A stretch of 64,000 nt of DNA from Streptococcus mitis (GCF_003943935.1 NZ_RJOB01000001.1:282830-346829); one strand, 5' to 3'. Positions 44,232 to 55,520 are shown, counted from the first letter of the stretch. A program made the numbers and translations. Notes: a model not told the origin generated them from the sequence alone.

Positions 44232-45569
44232 TTAGCCTCCTAAAACAGTTTGCATGGTTTCCTGATATCTCACCAAGTCAACATAATTTGCATGTTGGCC
44301 TTGTTTGCCAAGTGCCTGACGCATTTGTTCAACATCTGAAAGGGACAGTTTAATGGTCTCAACCAAAGCAGTAACTTCACTACTTTCAAATAGATGGTCT
44401 GGAGCGATGTAAAGTCTATTGTGAACCGTCTGATTGAAGCCCAGAATCAAGAGATTGTGTTCAAAGGCCTGACGCACTGCCTGCAACAACTCATTGCTGT
44501 GGTTTATATCCAAGTAAATATCCGACAATTGATAGAGCTCCTGAATCTTCTGTGGGCTAGCATTCTGGTAAAGGACCACATTAGGATAGCGAAGCATATC
44601 TAAGAGCTTAGAAGACATCTCTGTCACCGCTGCGATACGGAAGGTAACATCAGGCAAGGCTTCTACGATTGCTTCTACTTGCTCAATTTGATCGGAATTG
44701 GTCAAGATCAAGGCATCTCGTCTTAGGAAATTATCACGTTTGAACTGGTAATGGTAACCCAAGTGCACAAACTGAGCATGGTATTTCTCGTCAGTCAATT
44801 CTAAAGCACGTTCATAAGTCGCCTTGTTTGGAATGATGATTTTCTTAGTACGCACATCATTACTTTCCAAGATCAACTGCATATTGCCTGGAATGGCATC
44901 ATAGAGAGGTTCCTGCCAAACCAAGACATCTGAGCCAGATTTATCTGGATGATGGAAGGAAACCAAGAAAGGAGTCGCTAGAGTATTAAAGATAAGCTGA
45001 CTTGTATCTATTTCCAATTCTTGCAAAAAGAAGGTGATAAATTCAACCTTATTTGCAAAGTAACGCATGGACTGACCAGGAAAAGTCAATAAGATATCGC
45101 CCGTCACATGGTTTTCCAGCAAGACTTCCTGACCATTGACATCTTGGTAAACTGTCATAATCGGCTCACTATCTGCACTATAGGTCGTTGTAGCAAAGCA
45201 CGCTCCGAAGCGATTATAGTGGTCAACCTGGCGTACTCGACCTTCTAGGTCTTTCCAATCTACCTGCTTAACCAAACGCGCCTGCATTCCATCAGCATAA
45301 TGAATGACAGCTCTCTCTTGTGTCATATCTTCAATACGAGCAGACTGATTATTTCCTGAGATTTCCCAAAAAGCTGGAACAGGAACTTGATTAAAATAAA
45401 GAGGTTTTCCCTTTTCATATCCTAGATAATAAGTAAAAGGAGATACCAGACCATCAGGCAGAAAACCATCTGCATCGATGACCACTCCGAGTTGAGAAAG
45501 ACCAGTAGCTACTAGACTTTCATGTAAGTCTCGACTTTCCTGACTATAACGATCATAAAGTTCAATCAT
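44232..45569 (-). CDS. gtfB: Accessory Sec glycosyltransferase co-subunit GtfB
   Basis: A 445-residue partner of GtfA; GtfB binds the partly modified adhesin so that GtfA can add GlcNAc to Ser/Thr. It starts MIELYDRYSQESRDLHESL and has the add-on beta domain in the N-terminal half (FGACFATTTYSADSEPIMTVYQD). A Rossmann-like C-terminal domain runs from about residue 285 (ALILTNSDQIEQVEAIVEALPDV, then SDIYLDINHSNELL). Related C-terminal modules recur in five other places of this locus. It overlaps gtfA by 8 bp. Confidence 0.93.
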   Translation of the reverse strand: MIELYDRYSQESRDLHESLVATGLSQLGVVIDADGFLPDGLVSPFTYYLGYEKGKPLYFNQVPVPAFWEISGNNQSARIEDMTQERAVIHYADGMQARLVKQVDWKDLEGRVRQVDHYNRFGACFATTTYSADSEPIMTVYQDVNGQEVLLENHVTGDILLTFPGQSMRYFANKVEFITFFLQELEIDTSQLIFNTLATPFLVSFHHPDKSGSDVLVWQEPLYDAIPGNMQLILESNDVRTKKIIIPNKATYERALELTDEKYHAQFVHLGYHYQFKRDNFLRRDALILTNSDQIEQVEAIVEALPDVTFRIAAVTEMSSKLLDMLRYPNVVLYQNASPQKIQELYQLSDIYLDINHSNELLQAVRQAFEHNLLILGFNQTVHNRLYIAPDHLFESSEVTALVETIKLSLSDVEQMRQALGKQGQHANYVDLVRYQETMQTVLGG

Positions 45570-47073
45570 GGAGCACCTCCTCTACTGTTTTCTTCCACTT
45601 TTCTAAAATTTCTTTGGTTAAGAAACCTTCTGCAATTTGGTAAGAATGGGCCCGCATAGCTTCCAAACGATTTTCCTGATACAATTGACAAATCTTAGCC
45701 GCATAAGCTTGCTTGATTTGATCTTCTACATGGTCAGATGAACTTGGAATCAGATAACCATTTTGCCCATCTTCTATAAAGGTCTGATTACCATAAGGCA
45801 CATCAAAACCGATTAGGGGCAGACCTGAGCCAATAGCTTCCATCAAGGTCAAACCAAATCCTTCACTAGTAGAAGCCGTCAAATAGACCTCATATTGGCT
45901 ATAAATCTGCGAAAGTTCCGCATGCCCCTTGAGCTGGATATAATTCTCAGCCTGATGATTTTCAATAATTTCTCTGAGCAGAGAATCTTCTCCACCACTA
46001 CCATAAATATCAAAGGTTAATTCAGGGATTTCCTTACGAGCCTCGATAACCGCCTTGACCAACCAATCAATATGTTTTTCTTTGGCAAGACGCGAAGCCG
46101 TAATCAAAGAAAATGGCTTACGTCCTTGACTTGACTCAGTTAAAGCATCAATACTTCCTACAGGAATGGTAACAATCTTTGGACGATGCTGAGTATATTT
46201 GGCAAATTGCTCTTGCAACACTTCATTCTGTCTGTCAGTTGATACGATAAAGAAATCAACCTTATCTGCATTGGTAAACTGGTAGTCATAATAGTTGTTC
46301 CAAAGGATATAGTCCTCATTTGTAGCATTTTCACTATAATGCTCCGCATGAACAACTACAGCTAAATGCGCTACCTGTGCTTCCTCAAAAACAACCTGTC
46401 CAATGCCTGTCTCTCTATCAAGAATGACCAAATCAGACTTGTTCAAATTCAAGGATTTCATAAAGGCACGCATAAAGGCTTGCTTCCCATAGAAAATCTT
46501 GTCCTCGAAACGATAAACTTCTTCCTTTCCTTGATTCATCAAGATATCATAGGCTGGAGTTCCGTCTTCATTATAGAAAGTTCTTTGGTATAGGACTGCA
46601 ACATTGTCCTTGGGAGCAAAATACTCGCTACAATAACGCGTGTAAGAAAAGTAATCCTTTCGAATCAATTTTCCTTTAAAAACATACTCTGCATGTTGAA
46701 CCAAGTCCTTATGCTCATCCACCAAATAACAGGTAACAAACTTATCTTGATCAGAAAAGAAGACACGTAAAACCTTGCCATTCTTTTCTCTACGACTTTC
46801 AATGCCACCAAAGTAAGCCAAGACATCATCCACTGTCACGCTAGTCGGTGCAATCTTGATGTCTGTAAAATGATTATAAAGCCAAATCACTTGATCATCA
46901 TCAAAACCAATATTAGCTGTTAAGTGCTGAATATTATCGGCTAAAATCATATCTGTAAAGATAAACTTAGAGGACAGATTTAATTTCCGAAAAACACCAG
47001 CACGGTAGGCTTGGGCATATTCAACACCACTGCTGGCCCAGCCGATTCCTAAATTTATATTGTAAATTGTCAT
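45562..47073 (-). CDS. gtfA: Accessory Sec O-GlcNAc transferase GtfA
   Basis: A 503-residue GT4-type transferase that attaches the first GlcNAc to Ser/Thr of the serine-rich repeat adhesin in the cytoplasm. It shows the start YNINLGIGWASSGVEYAQAYR, an inserted beta-meander domain (about 70-190), the donor-binding region FSLITASRLAKEKHIDWLV, and the EX7E motif in STSEGFGLTLMEAIGSGLPLIGFD. It acts with GtfB, which follows with an 8-bp overlap. Length and motifs are normal. Confidence 0.95.
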   Translation of the reverse strand: MTIYNINLGIGWASSGVEYAQAYRAGVFRKLNLSSKFIFTDMILADNIQHLTANIGFDDDQVIWLYNHFTDIKIAPTSVTVDDVLAYFGGIESRREKNGKVLRVFFSDQDKFVTCYLVDEHKDLVQHAEYVFKGKLIRKDYFSYTRYCSEYFAPKDNVAVLYQRTFYNEDGTPAYDILMNQGKEEVYRFEDKIFYGKQAFMRAFMKSLNLNKSDLVILDRETGIGQVVFEEAQVAHLAVVVHAEHYSENATNEDYILWNNYYDYQFTNADKVDFFIVSTDRQNEVLQEQFAKYTQHRPKIVTIPVGSIDALTESSQGRKPFSLITASRLAKEKHIDWLVKAVIEARKEIPELTFDIYGSGGEDSLLREIIENHQAENYIQLKGHAELSQIYSQYEVYLTASTSEGFGLTLMEAIGSGLPLIGFDVPYGNQTFIEDGQNGYLIPSSSDHVEDQIKQAYAAKICQLYQENRLEAMRAHSYQIAEGFLTKEILEKWKKTVEEVLHD

Positions 47074-47085
47074 ATTTTCCTCTTT

Positions 47086-49464
47086 TTATGGGAAATGAGT
47101 CATAATCTCACCATCAGGTGAAATGTCTACTCGACTCAATAATAGATTTCGAACCATATCCTTCTTGACTTGCCTTTTCATTTCTTCGAATCCATGATAG
47201 GCTTCTTGGTAATACTCGACAATAGGATTTTTTTGAGCAGCTGACTGCCCACCGATTGCTAGACTCAGTTGTTGCAGGTAGTCCACCTGTTCTACCCAGT
47301 TATCATCTATGGCCTTTAATAAGGCTAATCGCTGAAAATCTGAAAAGAAGTCATGAGTTTCCAAAAGCGTTCGTTTTTCCTGTAAACTCTTTTGAACGGT
47401 TATCTCCAGAACTCGTTTAACAGCATCCTTATCCGTCATATCCAACTCTCGAGGAACTGCATGATAGAGAAAACTGATATTTTTAACGATAAAATGATAG
47501 AGTTCTTCTCTACTTTCAAATGCTTCTTCTGACAAGCTTTTTTTTATGAACTCATCTAGTACATCTACCACAAAACCATCAAGATCCTCGGTTCCATCAA
47601 TCAATCGATTTCTTTGACCATAGACCATCTCTCTTTGGATATTCATGCTCTCAGCATACTCTAAAGTTTGACTTCTTGATGATCTAGCAGCGCTATCGCT
47701 TGCTTTCTGTGCTTTTTCTACTAATTTCCGATAACGCCTTCCTTCTAGAGGTTCAGGGCTTATCTGCTGGTTTACTGTATAATCCTTATACATCTTATGA
47801 ACCCAAGGAGGACCAAACTTCTTGATAACATCGTCTTCTAGTGAGACAAAAAATTTCGACAGTCCTGGATCTCCTTGGCGGCCAGAACGCCCTCTAATCT
47901 GTAAGTCAATGCGTTTACTACTCATCCTTTCTGTTCCAATGACAACAAGTCCACCAAGTTCGGCAACTCCAGGACCAAGTTTAATATCAGTCCCACGACC
48001 AGCCATAGATGTTGCAACTGTTACAGCTCCCATGCGACCCGATTCAGCAATCATCTGAGCTTCACGCGCCGCATTATGAGCATTTAAAACGTTATGTGCA
48101 ATTCCTTCACGTAATAATAGAGAGGAGTAGAGTTCCGACATTTCTACCGATCCAACAAAAATCAATAAAGGATTACCCTTTTCATGATAATATTTAATCT
48201 CAGCAAGCGATGCATACACTTTCTCAGGTAGGGTAACATAGAGATTGTCTGGATAATCAATTCGCTGTTTCTTACGATTAGTAGGAATTTGAATCACTGA
48301 CATCCCATAAGTTTCTAAAAACTCTTTCTCTGCAACCTTTCCTGTCCCAGTCATTCCAGAGATTTTTTTAAACTTCTTGAACAAGCTTTGATAGGTAATT
48401 GAGGCCATCGCCCGTGTTTCTTCAGATAAAGGAACATGCTCTTTTGCCTCAATGGCTTGGTGTAAACCACCTTGTAATTTGGTCATTTCTAATAAACGAC
48501 CTGTACTTTGATCTACCAATACGAGTTCTTCGTCCTTCTCACCCTTACGGATGATGTAGTCTTTATCCCTTTTAAATAAGGTATGAGCTCGTATAGCAAA
48601 GGTCAAGTGTCTTGCTAGTATACTATGCTCTTTTGAATAGAGGTTGTCAATACCTAAAAAGCTCTCCGCAGTTTTAGCTCCCTTAGTGGTAAGCCAGACT
48701 TCTTTTTTTTCTTCCTTAAAGATATAATCTTGCCCCTCAACTAGAGTTGTCATCAAGGTGTCAATAATTCCATAAAAATTGGACTGTACCCTAGGTGAAC
48801 CTGAAATGACCAAGGGAGTTTGAGCACTATCCAGCAAAACTGAATCTACCTCATCTACAATGACAAAGTTAAATTCTGGCATGTACTTTTTATCGTCACT
48901 AGAGGCTAGATTATCAATCAAATAGTCAAAACCAAGACCACTGTTGGTAGTATAAACAATATCTGCACTATAAATTTCCCGCTTATCTTCAGGCGTTAAC
49001 TCTTCATCATCGTCTTCAGAAAAGGGAATGCGAATCGTCAAGCCTAAGAACTCATATACTTGCCCCATCTCCTCTGCATCACGCTTGGCAAGATAGTCGT
49101 TAGTCGTCACCAGCATAACACCTTTTCCCGATAAGGCATTGAGATAAACTGGCATCGTAGCGGTCAAGGTTTTACCTTCACCTGTATTCATCTCCGCAAC
49201 ATTCCCTTGGTGGATGACAATCCCACCCATGACCTGTACATCATAGGGAAACATTCCTAGGATCCGCTTATCGGCTTCACGTACAACTGCAAAAGCTTCC
49301 ACTAAAAGATCATCTAAGCTTTCTCCAGCAGCAATTCTATCTTTAAATTCTTGAGTTTTACCTGCTAATTCATCATCTGTTAGCGAGGCCATCTCTTCTT
49401 TTTTTAGATTGATTTGATGCAAGATTTTGTTCACCTTGCTCAATTGTCTATTCTTGTTCCACAT
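47086..49464 (-). CDS. secA2: Accessory secretion ATPase SecA2
   Basis: This 792-residue motor drives export of the glycosylated adhesin through SecY2. It has Walker [14 protein letters not shown] near residue 98, the DEAD-like [12 protein letters not shown], the preprotein cross-linking domain, and motif [15 protein letters not shown]. It is shorter than the housekeeping SecA and lacks the C-terminal zinc-binding tail, as expected for SecA2. Its start overlaps asp3 by 17 bp. Confidence 0.95.
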   Translation of the reverse strand: MWNKNRQLSKVNKILHQINLKKEEMASLTDDELAGKTQEFKDRIAAGESLDDLLVEAFAVVREADKRILGMFPYDVQVMGGIVIHQGNVAEMNTGEGKTLTATMPVYLNALSGKGVMLVTTNDYLAKRDAEEMGQVYEFLGLTIRIPFSEDDDEELTPEDKREIYSADIVYTTNSGLGFDYLIDNLASSDDKKYMPEFNFVIVDEVDSVLLDSAQTPLVISGSPRVQSNFYGIIDTLMTTLVEGQDYIFKEEKKEVWLTTKGAKTAESFLGIDNLYSKEHSILARHLTFAIRAHTLFKRDKDYIIRKGEKDEELVLVDQSTGRLLEMTKLQGGLHQAIEAKEHVPLSEETRAMASITYQSLFKKFKKISGMTGTGKVAEKEFLETYGMSVIQIPTNRKKQRIDYPDNLYVTLPEKVYASLAEIKYYHEKGNPLLIFVGSVEMSELYSSLLLREGIAHNVLNAHNAAREAQMIAESGRMGAVTVATSMAGRGTDIKLGPGVAELGGLVVIGTERMSSKRIDLQIRGRSGRQGDPGLSKFFVSLEDDVIKKFGPPWVHKMYKDYTVNQQISPEPLEGRRYRKLVEKAQKASDSAARSSRSQTLEYAESMNIQREMVYGQRNRLIDGTEDLDGFVVDVLDEFIKKSLSEEAFESREELYHFIVKNISFLYHAVPRELDMTDKDAVKRVLEITVQKSLQEKRTLLETHDFFSDFQRLALLKAIDDNWVEQVDYLQQLSLAIGGQSAAQKNPIVEYYQEAYHGFEEMKRQVKKDMVRNLLLSRVDISPDGEIMTHFP

Positions 49465-49933
49465 CTTGCTCAGAATCGTCCTCTTCTATTGAAAATGAAT
49501 GAAAGTCAACTGCTTGAAATCCCGCACTCAACAGCTGTACTCTGTAATGATAGGCTTCTTCTGGATAAGTAAAGGTGAAATCCAAGTCTTTTTCAATCAC
49601 TTGACCAACCTGCTTATCATAACGATCCATAAAGATGAGCCTAAAGTATAAACCATTTTGAGGTTGCACAGTCATCCGACTAGACAAACGGTAACGATGG
49701 CCCCTTTTTAAAAGAGGTAAGGTTGGGGTTAAGCGATTTCCTTGAAAGTTAAAACTTGAGGTCCACTCATGAATCATAGTACCAGAATTTACCATATCAT
49801 TTTCCAGATAAACATGGTCCCTTGAATGATAGAGGACAATAGAACCATACAAAAATGTATTTTGCCTCATATCACCTAAACTAGCTCCCTTAAATTCTCC
49901 CCAGTATATTTCTTTATGCCGTTTGAACATCAT
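49448..49933 (-). CDS. asp3: Accessory Sec protein Asp3
   Basis: A 161-residue member of the Asp1-Asp2-Asp3 complex, which binds the adhesin and the SecA2 motor. The family block is [39 protein letters not shown], followed by a beta-rich carbohydrate-binding-like region ([18 protein letters not shown]) and an acidic tail. It shares one base with asp2 at its start and overlaps secA2 by 17 bp at its end, indicating tight coupling. Confidence 0.92.
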   Translation of the reverse strand: MMFKRHKEIYWGEFKGASLGDMRQNTFLYGSIVLYHSRDHVYLENDMVNSGTMIHEWTSSFNFQGNRLTPTLPLLKRGHRYRLSSRMTVQPQNGLYFRLIFMDRYDKQVGQVIEKDLDFTFTYPEEAYHYRVQLLSAGFQAVDFHSFSIEEDDSEQDVEQE

Positions 49934-51465
49934 TAAAACTTTCTCCCAAAATCCTGCTCTAAAATCATCTTATAAAAATTCTTGAACCACGCAGTACTGG
50001 TATTACTATCATCGTTGTGGCGACCCGAGGTGCCCTTGACCATGATACGAGCACCCGTATGATAAAGTGCCTCTACTAAGTCATCATAAGCACGTGGATC
50101 ATAGTCTTCCTCTTTCATATAAGAGAGTCCAAAGATTGTTTGACTAAAATCGGCCTCTTTAAAAGGAGTCCAAAAACGGTCATCTAAGGCTCTCATAGCA
50201 TCTAAGCTAGACTCCCCCTTAGAATGATGACGTAAAATATCAAAGGCGGTTGGGAAAAGCCCTGGGGCCTCAAGTCTGCCTCTCTCTGCTATCAAGCCAA
50301 GATTGGTCAAGGGTTTTGAAACAATCACAGCTTTAGGTTCAAAGAAAGAGCTGTAATACATAGCGCCATAGGTCCCCATGGACATGCCCGAAAGGATTAG
50401 TTCCTTATTTGAGAATCCTAACAAATCCAAATGTTCTTGAATGACATTTCGAACACCATTTTCGATACTCTCATCACCCAAGTAAAAAGCTCCTCCATCT
50501 ATCCGAGGATCTTGAAAAAGAAGAAAAGGTGTCCCAAAGGATCTCATCATTCCAAATCCCTCAAATCCTTCCGCTCGACGATAACCAGAGAAATAAACAT
50601 TCAAAGGAGGCTTAAAATCTCCTGGGTAGAAAAAGTAATTAATCTCCTCACGCTTGTCATTATGGATAATCCCCCCACCAAGAACATACTTACCAAATTG
50701 GTAACGCGTTAAACGCTGATGAAGAGCTCCTATTTTCAGTTGTCCTTCCCCTCTAGCTTCTAAAGAAACACTGATAAATGAAGAAAAATCATCATCCAGT
50801 ACCACGGCAGACTGCATATCTTCAACAGTGAAAACTCGCTCTTTGACAAAATTAGCAGTAGATCCATCTTGAATATTTCGAACGACGAGACGAATATCAC
50901 AAGTCCAATCTTTCTCATATTCAAGCCAGAGTTCAACTGGGTTGAATTCACTAGCTCGGATATTATACTTCCAACTAATTAAAGGGCGAAAGTCTTGACC
51001 ATACTTTCCTAGGAGTTCTAGATTTTCATAACCGTTATATCGAACCTTTCCCGTAAAAGCAGGATTGACAATCATATCAATTGGAACCAACTTATCCCCA
51101 TACTGTCCTCTAAATAAGGCCTTAGATAGGAGTCGTAAAAGTTCTGCTGGATTTGAAAAGTCTGCTGTTTGAGCACAGTTTTTTTTCAAGAAGTCTTGAA
51201 GATCTTTTGATTGAGGCTCAGCTGTATCAGGGTAGAAAATCGTATAAGGAGTGATTTTTCTTATCAACGGAATCAAATCCGATAAATGCTCAGGATTTTC
51301 AACCAAAACAGCTGAAAAAGTTCTTAAGCCTTTCATTTTCATGACCTTCTTTATTGCAGTCGTTGATCTTGGCCAAAAGAAGTGCCAATCCATATTTTCA
51401 GGAAGCTCATAGTCATGGCTCCAGTTTCTGCTACCTATCTGCAAAATCTGTAATTTATTGCTCAC
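49933..51465 (-). CDS. asp2: Accessory Sec protein Asp2 (GlcNAc O-acetyltransferase)
   Basis: A 510-residue protein needed for export; in S. gordonii it also O-acetylates GlcNAc on the adhesin. The C-terminal alpha/beta-hydrolase-like domain has the nucleophile elbow SGMSMGTYGAMYYSS (GxSxG) near residue 360, with the histidine candidate in KGTSGRHNDDSNTS near 487. An N-terminal Rossmann-like region (LQILQIGSRNWSHDYELPENMDW) precedes a beta domain. It overlaps asp1 by 11 bp. Confidence 0.93.
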   Translation of the reverse strand: MSNKLQILQIGSRNWSHDYELPENMDWHFFWPRSTTAIKKVMKMKGLRTFSAVLVENPEHLSDLIPLIRKITPYTIFYPDTAEPQSKDLQDFLKKNCAQTADFSNPAELLRLLSKALFRGQYGDKLVPIDMIVNPAFTGKVRYNGYENLELLGKYGQDFRPLISWKYNIRASEFNPVELWLEYEKDWTCDIRLVVRNIQDGSTANFVKERVFTVEDMQSAVVLDDDFSSFISVSLEARGEGQLKIGALHQRLTRYQFGKYVLGGGIIHNDKREEINYFFYPGDFKPPLNVYFSGYRRAEGFEGFGMMRSFGTPFLLFQDPRIDGGAFYLGDESIENGVRNVIQEHLDLLGFSNKELILSGMSMGTYGAMYYSSFFEPKAVIVSKPLTNLGLIAERGRLEAPGLFPTAFDILRHHSKGESSLDAMRALDDRFWTPFKEADFSQTIFGLSYMKEEDYDPRAYDDLVEALYHTGARIMVKGTSGRHNDDSNTSTAWFKNFYKMILEQDFGRKF

Positions 51466-53029
51466 TTTTTGCCTCCTTTAACCATTTTTCCCACTTATCT
51501 ACAAATTGATCACCTGTATTTTGTCGAATCTTATCAATTGAGTAAATTAAGGCTTGATTCCAATGTTCCAAGGTATCTAAAAAGTAGTGCCCTGCTTTAC
51601 TAAACTCTGATAAATCTGATAGAATATAACCATTTTGTAAGTGAGATACATATTCTGATTCTTGTAGATTGATTTGAGGAATTCCTGCACTAATCCCTGC
51701 AATCTGTGTGTAAATATTAGCAACTGGATTCAAATCAACAATTAAACGAGTATATTCTAACTCACGAATTAAGCCCATCTCATCATTGAGATTGATAATC
51801 TTAAAACGATAATCATCTCTGGTATTTTCCTCTAATGTATTTTCCGCCTCAGATACCACGGAATCCTTTAACAGATCCCTTGGGTTAAGACGTTCCATAA
51901 TCAGCGAATCAAGTTGCTTCTCCAGAGCTTCTATTTGATAACCTTCTGCATTGAATACTGAAAAAACAACCTCGGTCAAAGGATTTTTCGAGACAAAATG
52001 CAAAACTTCATACAAGACTTCTGGATCTTGTTGCACCTGTATATCTAATTGGACATAAATTTTTGATTCCTTTAACCGTTGACTGAGACCTAACTTCAAG
52101 CGCGTATCAAAAGATGGTAAATGGTGCATTTTAGAAGCAAATTGTGGATAAGCCTCTTGTAATCGCTCGAGAAAATCTTTCCGATCACTAATCAACAATC
52201 TAGACTGTTCTACTAGCTGACGATGAGCATGCAAATCATCTGCTTGATTTCTTTCAATAAAGAAACTTATAATTTTGGGAGCTTCTTCTGGCAACCTTTC
52301 TAGCAATTGGTCTTGAAACTTGGTATTAGCTGCCAAAACAAATGAATCTCCAACCTCATAGTCTTGATTTAAAAATTTTGTTAAGAATTCCCAGATAACC
52401 TCATCTATATTTTCATAAGTTAATTTTTCAAAACGGTAGCTTACTGCTGGATTTATCTTTACAATTGGCTCTTTTCCCTGCAAATTTTCCCTCAGTTGCC
52501 ACTGTCCTTTTGCATTGTAATAATAACGAGTAACTGGTTTTTGATCCTCATAGTCTAGAAGGCTAGATAAAAAGCCACGATCATCAAAATAGCAAATAAA
52601 ATCAACTTGGTTATCCTTAAAGTAAGTGATATAGCTGATAAAACCTTCTGAACCATATTCAATTTCAGCATAGAGTGCCCCCCTTTGCTTGACTACAATT
52701 AAGAAAGGGGTATAGATAAAGTCACAGTCTTCATCCCATGTCAAGTCTTTTAATTGTAAAGGGTACATCTCCTCAGCTTCAATATTTTGAATGGCATCAA
52801 AAACGGAGAAAATATTCGACTCCAATAAATCTTGTCTGTGTAACAAGTAGCGTAGATGAGGATGATAAGTCAACCATAGCATCTTAGATTCTAATTCTTG
52901 ACGTTTAAAAATCCGAATTTGGTGTAAGATATCATCAAATTCTAAGCGATAAGGAGTCCTATACCAAGGCACAATATTAGCTTGCCATGATGGATTGTTG
53001 CGCTCCAAAAAAGGAATGAAATAATACAT
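51455..53029 (-). CDS. asp1: Accessory Sec protein Asp1
   Basis: This 524-residue scaffold of the Asp1-3 complex has a GT-B-like fold without catalytic activity. It starts MYYFIPFLERNNPSWQANIVPWY, with the family block LTWDEDCDFIYTPFLIVV in the N-terminal half and the C-terminal GT-B-like half ending with AGISAGIPQINLQESEYV. It lies 15 bp after secY2 and starts after GAGGAGAAG. Complete. Confidence 0.93.
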   Translation of the reverse strand: MYYFIPFLERNNPSWQANIVPWYRTPYRLEFDDILHQIRIFKRQELESKMLWLTYHPHLRYLLHRQDLLESNIFSVFDAIQNIEAEEMYPLQLKDLTWDEDCDFIYTPFLIVVKQRGALYAEIEYGSEGFISYITYFKDNQVDFICYFDDRGFLSSLLDYEDQKPVTRYYYNAKGQWQLRENLQGKEPIVKINPAVSYRFEKLTYENIDEVIWEFLTKFLNQDYEVGDSFVLAANTKFQDQLLERLPEEAPKIISFFIERNQADDLHAHRQLVEQSRLLISDRKDFLERLQEAYPQFASKMHHLPSFDTRLKLGLSQRLKESKIYVQLDIQVQQDPEVLYEVLHFVSKNPLTEVVFSVFNAEGYQIEALEKQLDSLIMERLNPRDLLKDSVVSEAENTLEENTRDDYRFKIINLNDEMGLIRELEYTRLIVDLNPVANIYTQIAGISAGIPQINLQESEYVSHLQNGYILSDLSEFSKAGHYFLDTLEHWNQALIYSIDKIRQNTGDQFVDKWEKWLKEAKSEQ

Positions 53030-53044
53030 AGCTTCTCCTCACAA

Positions 53045-54274
53045 TTATGAATTGATTTCTAAGAGTGGTCGATAGTTCTCGTTTAATGTCAAAGCATTAA
53101 TCTCTTCTTGGATATTAAACACCATTCCGTTAAAAATCAAGAATAGGCCTGGAAGCATCGTTAGTTGCATATAGCGTGGATCATATAAGACAATCAACAT
53201 TGGCAAGCCAGCCATAAGAACTGTATAGGTAGAACCAATAATTGCAAAACAGAATACAAGTTTTCCAATATAACGACTAGTATCTTCTCCTGGATAGATA
53301 TTATAAATATATTCTCCAGATTTTTTCATTCTATCAGCAATTTCCTCACTATTCATATTTACAAAGGCAAAAGTAATTCCTAAAAGAAACAAAACAATAA
53401 TATAAGTGAAAATCCAAATTGGTTGTCCTATTGCAAAGCGATTTATCCAAACTCTGATCCACGTTTCTTCTGGAAGTACCATCTGAAGCAGCATGAAGCT
53501 ATATTGTGGAATAGAGACCAAAGACATCGCATACATAAAAGGCATTCCTCCAGCTGGATTCAGCAAAATATCCAAATAAGAATAACGTTTAAAACGATTG
53601 TGAATCATAATCTTATTAACAGGAATTCGATAACGAGCTCGTTGAACTCTGACTACAATTGCCAAAAAGACAACGGAAAGTATCAAAAGAGCCATAATCA
53701 ATATGGGGCTAACCTGTAATTCCTTGATACTATTCAGGATGTTTTGTGGCATGCTAATAACCATGCTGGACATTAAGATAACTAGAGATCCCCCGACACC
53801 AAACAGAGAATTCAAATCCGATAACCATACTAAGAAAAAGGTTCCCGCAATCAAGAACAGAACATTCATAGTCAAGGCTAGTCCATAATTCACCCCCGAC
53901 TGAATAGGAAGATTTAGAGTAATGGCTAATGCTTGGATTAAAGCAATAACAAACGTTAAAATCATTTTCCCACGATCTTGAATTTCAATTGGTAAATTTT
54001 GAAAACCTAGTTTCTTAGACATGATAAACATTTGCCATAAAATCATCGCCGACATCCATGGAGACAGTCCAACTGAAAATAGGGAAAGACTCCGAAGGTT
54101 GCCACCTGTTATAGCAGTAGAAAAGGCTAAGAAAGCTGTAGTTCCACCCAAAAAATTCGTGTCATTTACGTTTACGAAGGGAAGGGTCAATCTACTTCCT
54201 AAAACATAAATAAATAAGAAAGAAATCGTCCACATAACCCGTTTAACGACGACTGATGTCAATTTTATCTTCAA
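53045..54274 (-). CDS. secY2: Accessory Sec channel SecY2
   Basis: A 409-residue channel protein with about ten membrane helices, dedicated to the serine-rich adhesin. It starts [25 protein letters not shown]. The short plug/cytoplasmic loops typical of SecY2 and the conserved [15 protein letters not shown] and [18 protein letters not shown] segments are present. It works with SecA2, Asp4 and Asp5. It is the first gene of the secretion block; a BOX element lies upstream, between it and gtf3. Confidence 0.95.
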   Translation of the reverse strand: MKIKLTSVVVKRVMWTISFLFIYVLGSRLTLPFVNVNDTNFLGGTTAFLAFSTAITGGNLRSLSLFSVGLSPWMSAMILWQMFIMSKKLGFQNLPIEIQDRGKMILTFVIALIQALAITLNLPIQSGVNYGLALTMNVLFLIAGTFFLVWLSDLNSLFGVGGSLVILMSSMVISMPQNILNSIKELQVSPILIMALLILSVVFLAIVVRVQRARYRIPVNKIMIHNRFKRYSYLDILLNPAGGMPFMYAMSLVSIPQYSFMLLQMVLPEETWIRVWINRFAIGQPIWIFTYIIVLFLLGITFAFVNMNSEEIADRMKKSGEYIYNIYPGEDTSRYIGKLVFCFAIIGSTYTVLMAGLPMLIVLYDPRYMQLTMLPGLFLIFNGMVFNIQEEINALTLNENYRPLLEINS

Positions 54275-54325
54275 ATTTTTCTCCTACCTTATTCGAGTGA
54301 TGAGATATTCTGATGAACATAGCTA

Positions 54326-54430
54326 ATACTCAATGAAAATCAAAGAGCAAACTAGGAAGCTAGCCGCAGGCTGTACTTGAGTACGGTAAGGCAACGCTGA
54401 CGTGGTTTGAATTTGATTTTCGAAGAGTAT
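54326..54430 (-). repeat. BOX element (boxA-boxC, no boxB)
   Basis: About 105 bp from ATACTCAATGAAAATC to CGAAGAGTAT, with boxC-type GAGCAAACTAGGAAGCTAGC followed directly by the boxA core ACGGTAAGGCAACGCTGACG. It is in reverse orientation and lacks the boxB hairpin unit seen at 18.7 kb. It occupies the only long gap between gtf3 and secY2. Confidence 0.88.
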
Positions 54431-54465
54431 AAATTTATAAATTAATCTTTTGCAATAATGGCATT

Positions 54466-54487
54466 CCCTCATCCTAATGGATGAGGG
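54466..54487. terminator. Hairpin after gtf3 (weak or partial terminator)
   Basis: The perfect 9-bp stem CCCTCATCC/GGATGAGGG with a TAAT loop lies 26 bp after the gtf3 stop codon. No T run follows directly on the minus strand, so it may attenuate rather than stop transcription into secY2. Confidence 0.5.
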
Positions 54488-54512
54488 CGATCCATAACTA
54501 TCCTATCCTATT

Positions 54513-55520
54513 CTATGCATCCAAAACCTGCATCACTGCATCAATTAATAGTTTTTTTGTAAAGTAGCCTTGTTTCAAGGCATAACTAACTTTATATACA
54601 TTTTCAACAATCTGTTGATAAACTTCTGTTGTCGTTTCCTCTACAAGACGACTGGCTTCTTCCAAACTATCCACTACATAACCTAAGCCTTTTTCCTTTA
54701 TAAAATTGACATTCGAGAGATAGGATGGCACCACTACTGGAATTCCTGCTGCAAGATAAGTGCTGACTTTATGAGAGATATTCAATCGATAGTAGTCTGC
54801 CTCATCAGCTGGATTTTCGCTAGTCCCCCATACTAAGCCAAAACCACCCTCTGATAAAGCAAAAAGCAACTCTGGGTCTGTTTTCCACCCTTTAAAGGAA
54901 ACTCTTGGATTACGATTCTCTTGATTAGTCTCTGAAAAAATATCGAGAGGGGTTGAGTAAGTCCAGTTGGCTAGGTGTTCAAAACGATTCACACTACCCG
55001 CAAAAGATAGTTTTTTCTGAAAAACAGGTTGTCTCAAAGGATAGTTGTGAACATGGTCCCACATGCCTTGAATAATAATCTTTTGAACTGTCAATCCTTC
55101 CTGAATCAGGCGTTCCTTCATTTGTTCTGATGGAACAACTACTAGATCCGATTGGTTGTACATCTCGATGTATTCAGGCATCAAGTAATAGTTAGATGGA
55201 AACATGAGTGGTGGAACATCATGGATAAAGGTTATGATTTTCGTGTTTAAAATCTTACATTTTCTAATAAAGGCCTGATCATACTCTCTACCATTCCACG
55301 TAGGAGATTGATAAACAACGATATCCCCATAACCCAGCTTAGCTAAAACACCATCTAAACGGCTATTTAACTCGCCTTGACTATCACTATAGATATTGTA
55401 AAAGTAAAAACCAAGTTCGTGAAAGTCCAATTTTCTTGCAATTTTAACGGTTTCATTCTGGGCGATCAAAGCTGTACTCTGACCAGACATACCGTAAATA
55501 TTTGTAATATTTATCTTCAT
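54513..55520 (-). CDS. gtf3: Glucosyltransferase Gtf3 (Nss)
   Basis: A 335-residue transferase that adds glucose to the GlcNAc-modified adhesin, the second step of glycan assembly. The sequence starts MKINITNIYGMSGQSTALIAQN. The IITFIHDVPPLMF segment, the SFAGSVNRFEHLANW donor region, and the C-terminal YYRLNISHKVSTYLAAGIPVVVPSYLS with the nucleotide-sugar site match Gtf3/Nss of S. parasanguinis and S. gordonii. It lies 38 bp after the broken GT8 gene. Confidence 0.9.
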   Translation of the reverse strand: MKINITNIYGMSGQSTALIAQNETVKIARKLDFHELGFYFYNIYSDSQGELNSRLDGVLAKLGYGDIVVYQSPTWNGREYDQAFIRKCKILNTKIITFIHDVPPLMFPSNYYLMPEYIEMYNQSDLVVVPSEQMKERLIQEGLTVQKIIIQGMWDHVHNYPLRQPVFQKKLSFAGSVNRFEHLANWTYSTPLDIFSETNQENRNPRVSFKGWKTDPELLFALSEGGFGLVWGTSENPADEADYYRLNISHKVSTYLAAGIPVVVPSYLSNVNFIKEKGLGYVVDSLEEASRLVEETTTEVYQQIVENVYKVSYALKQGYFTKKLLIDAVMQVLDA

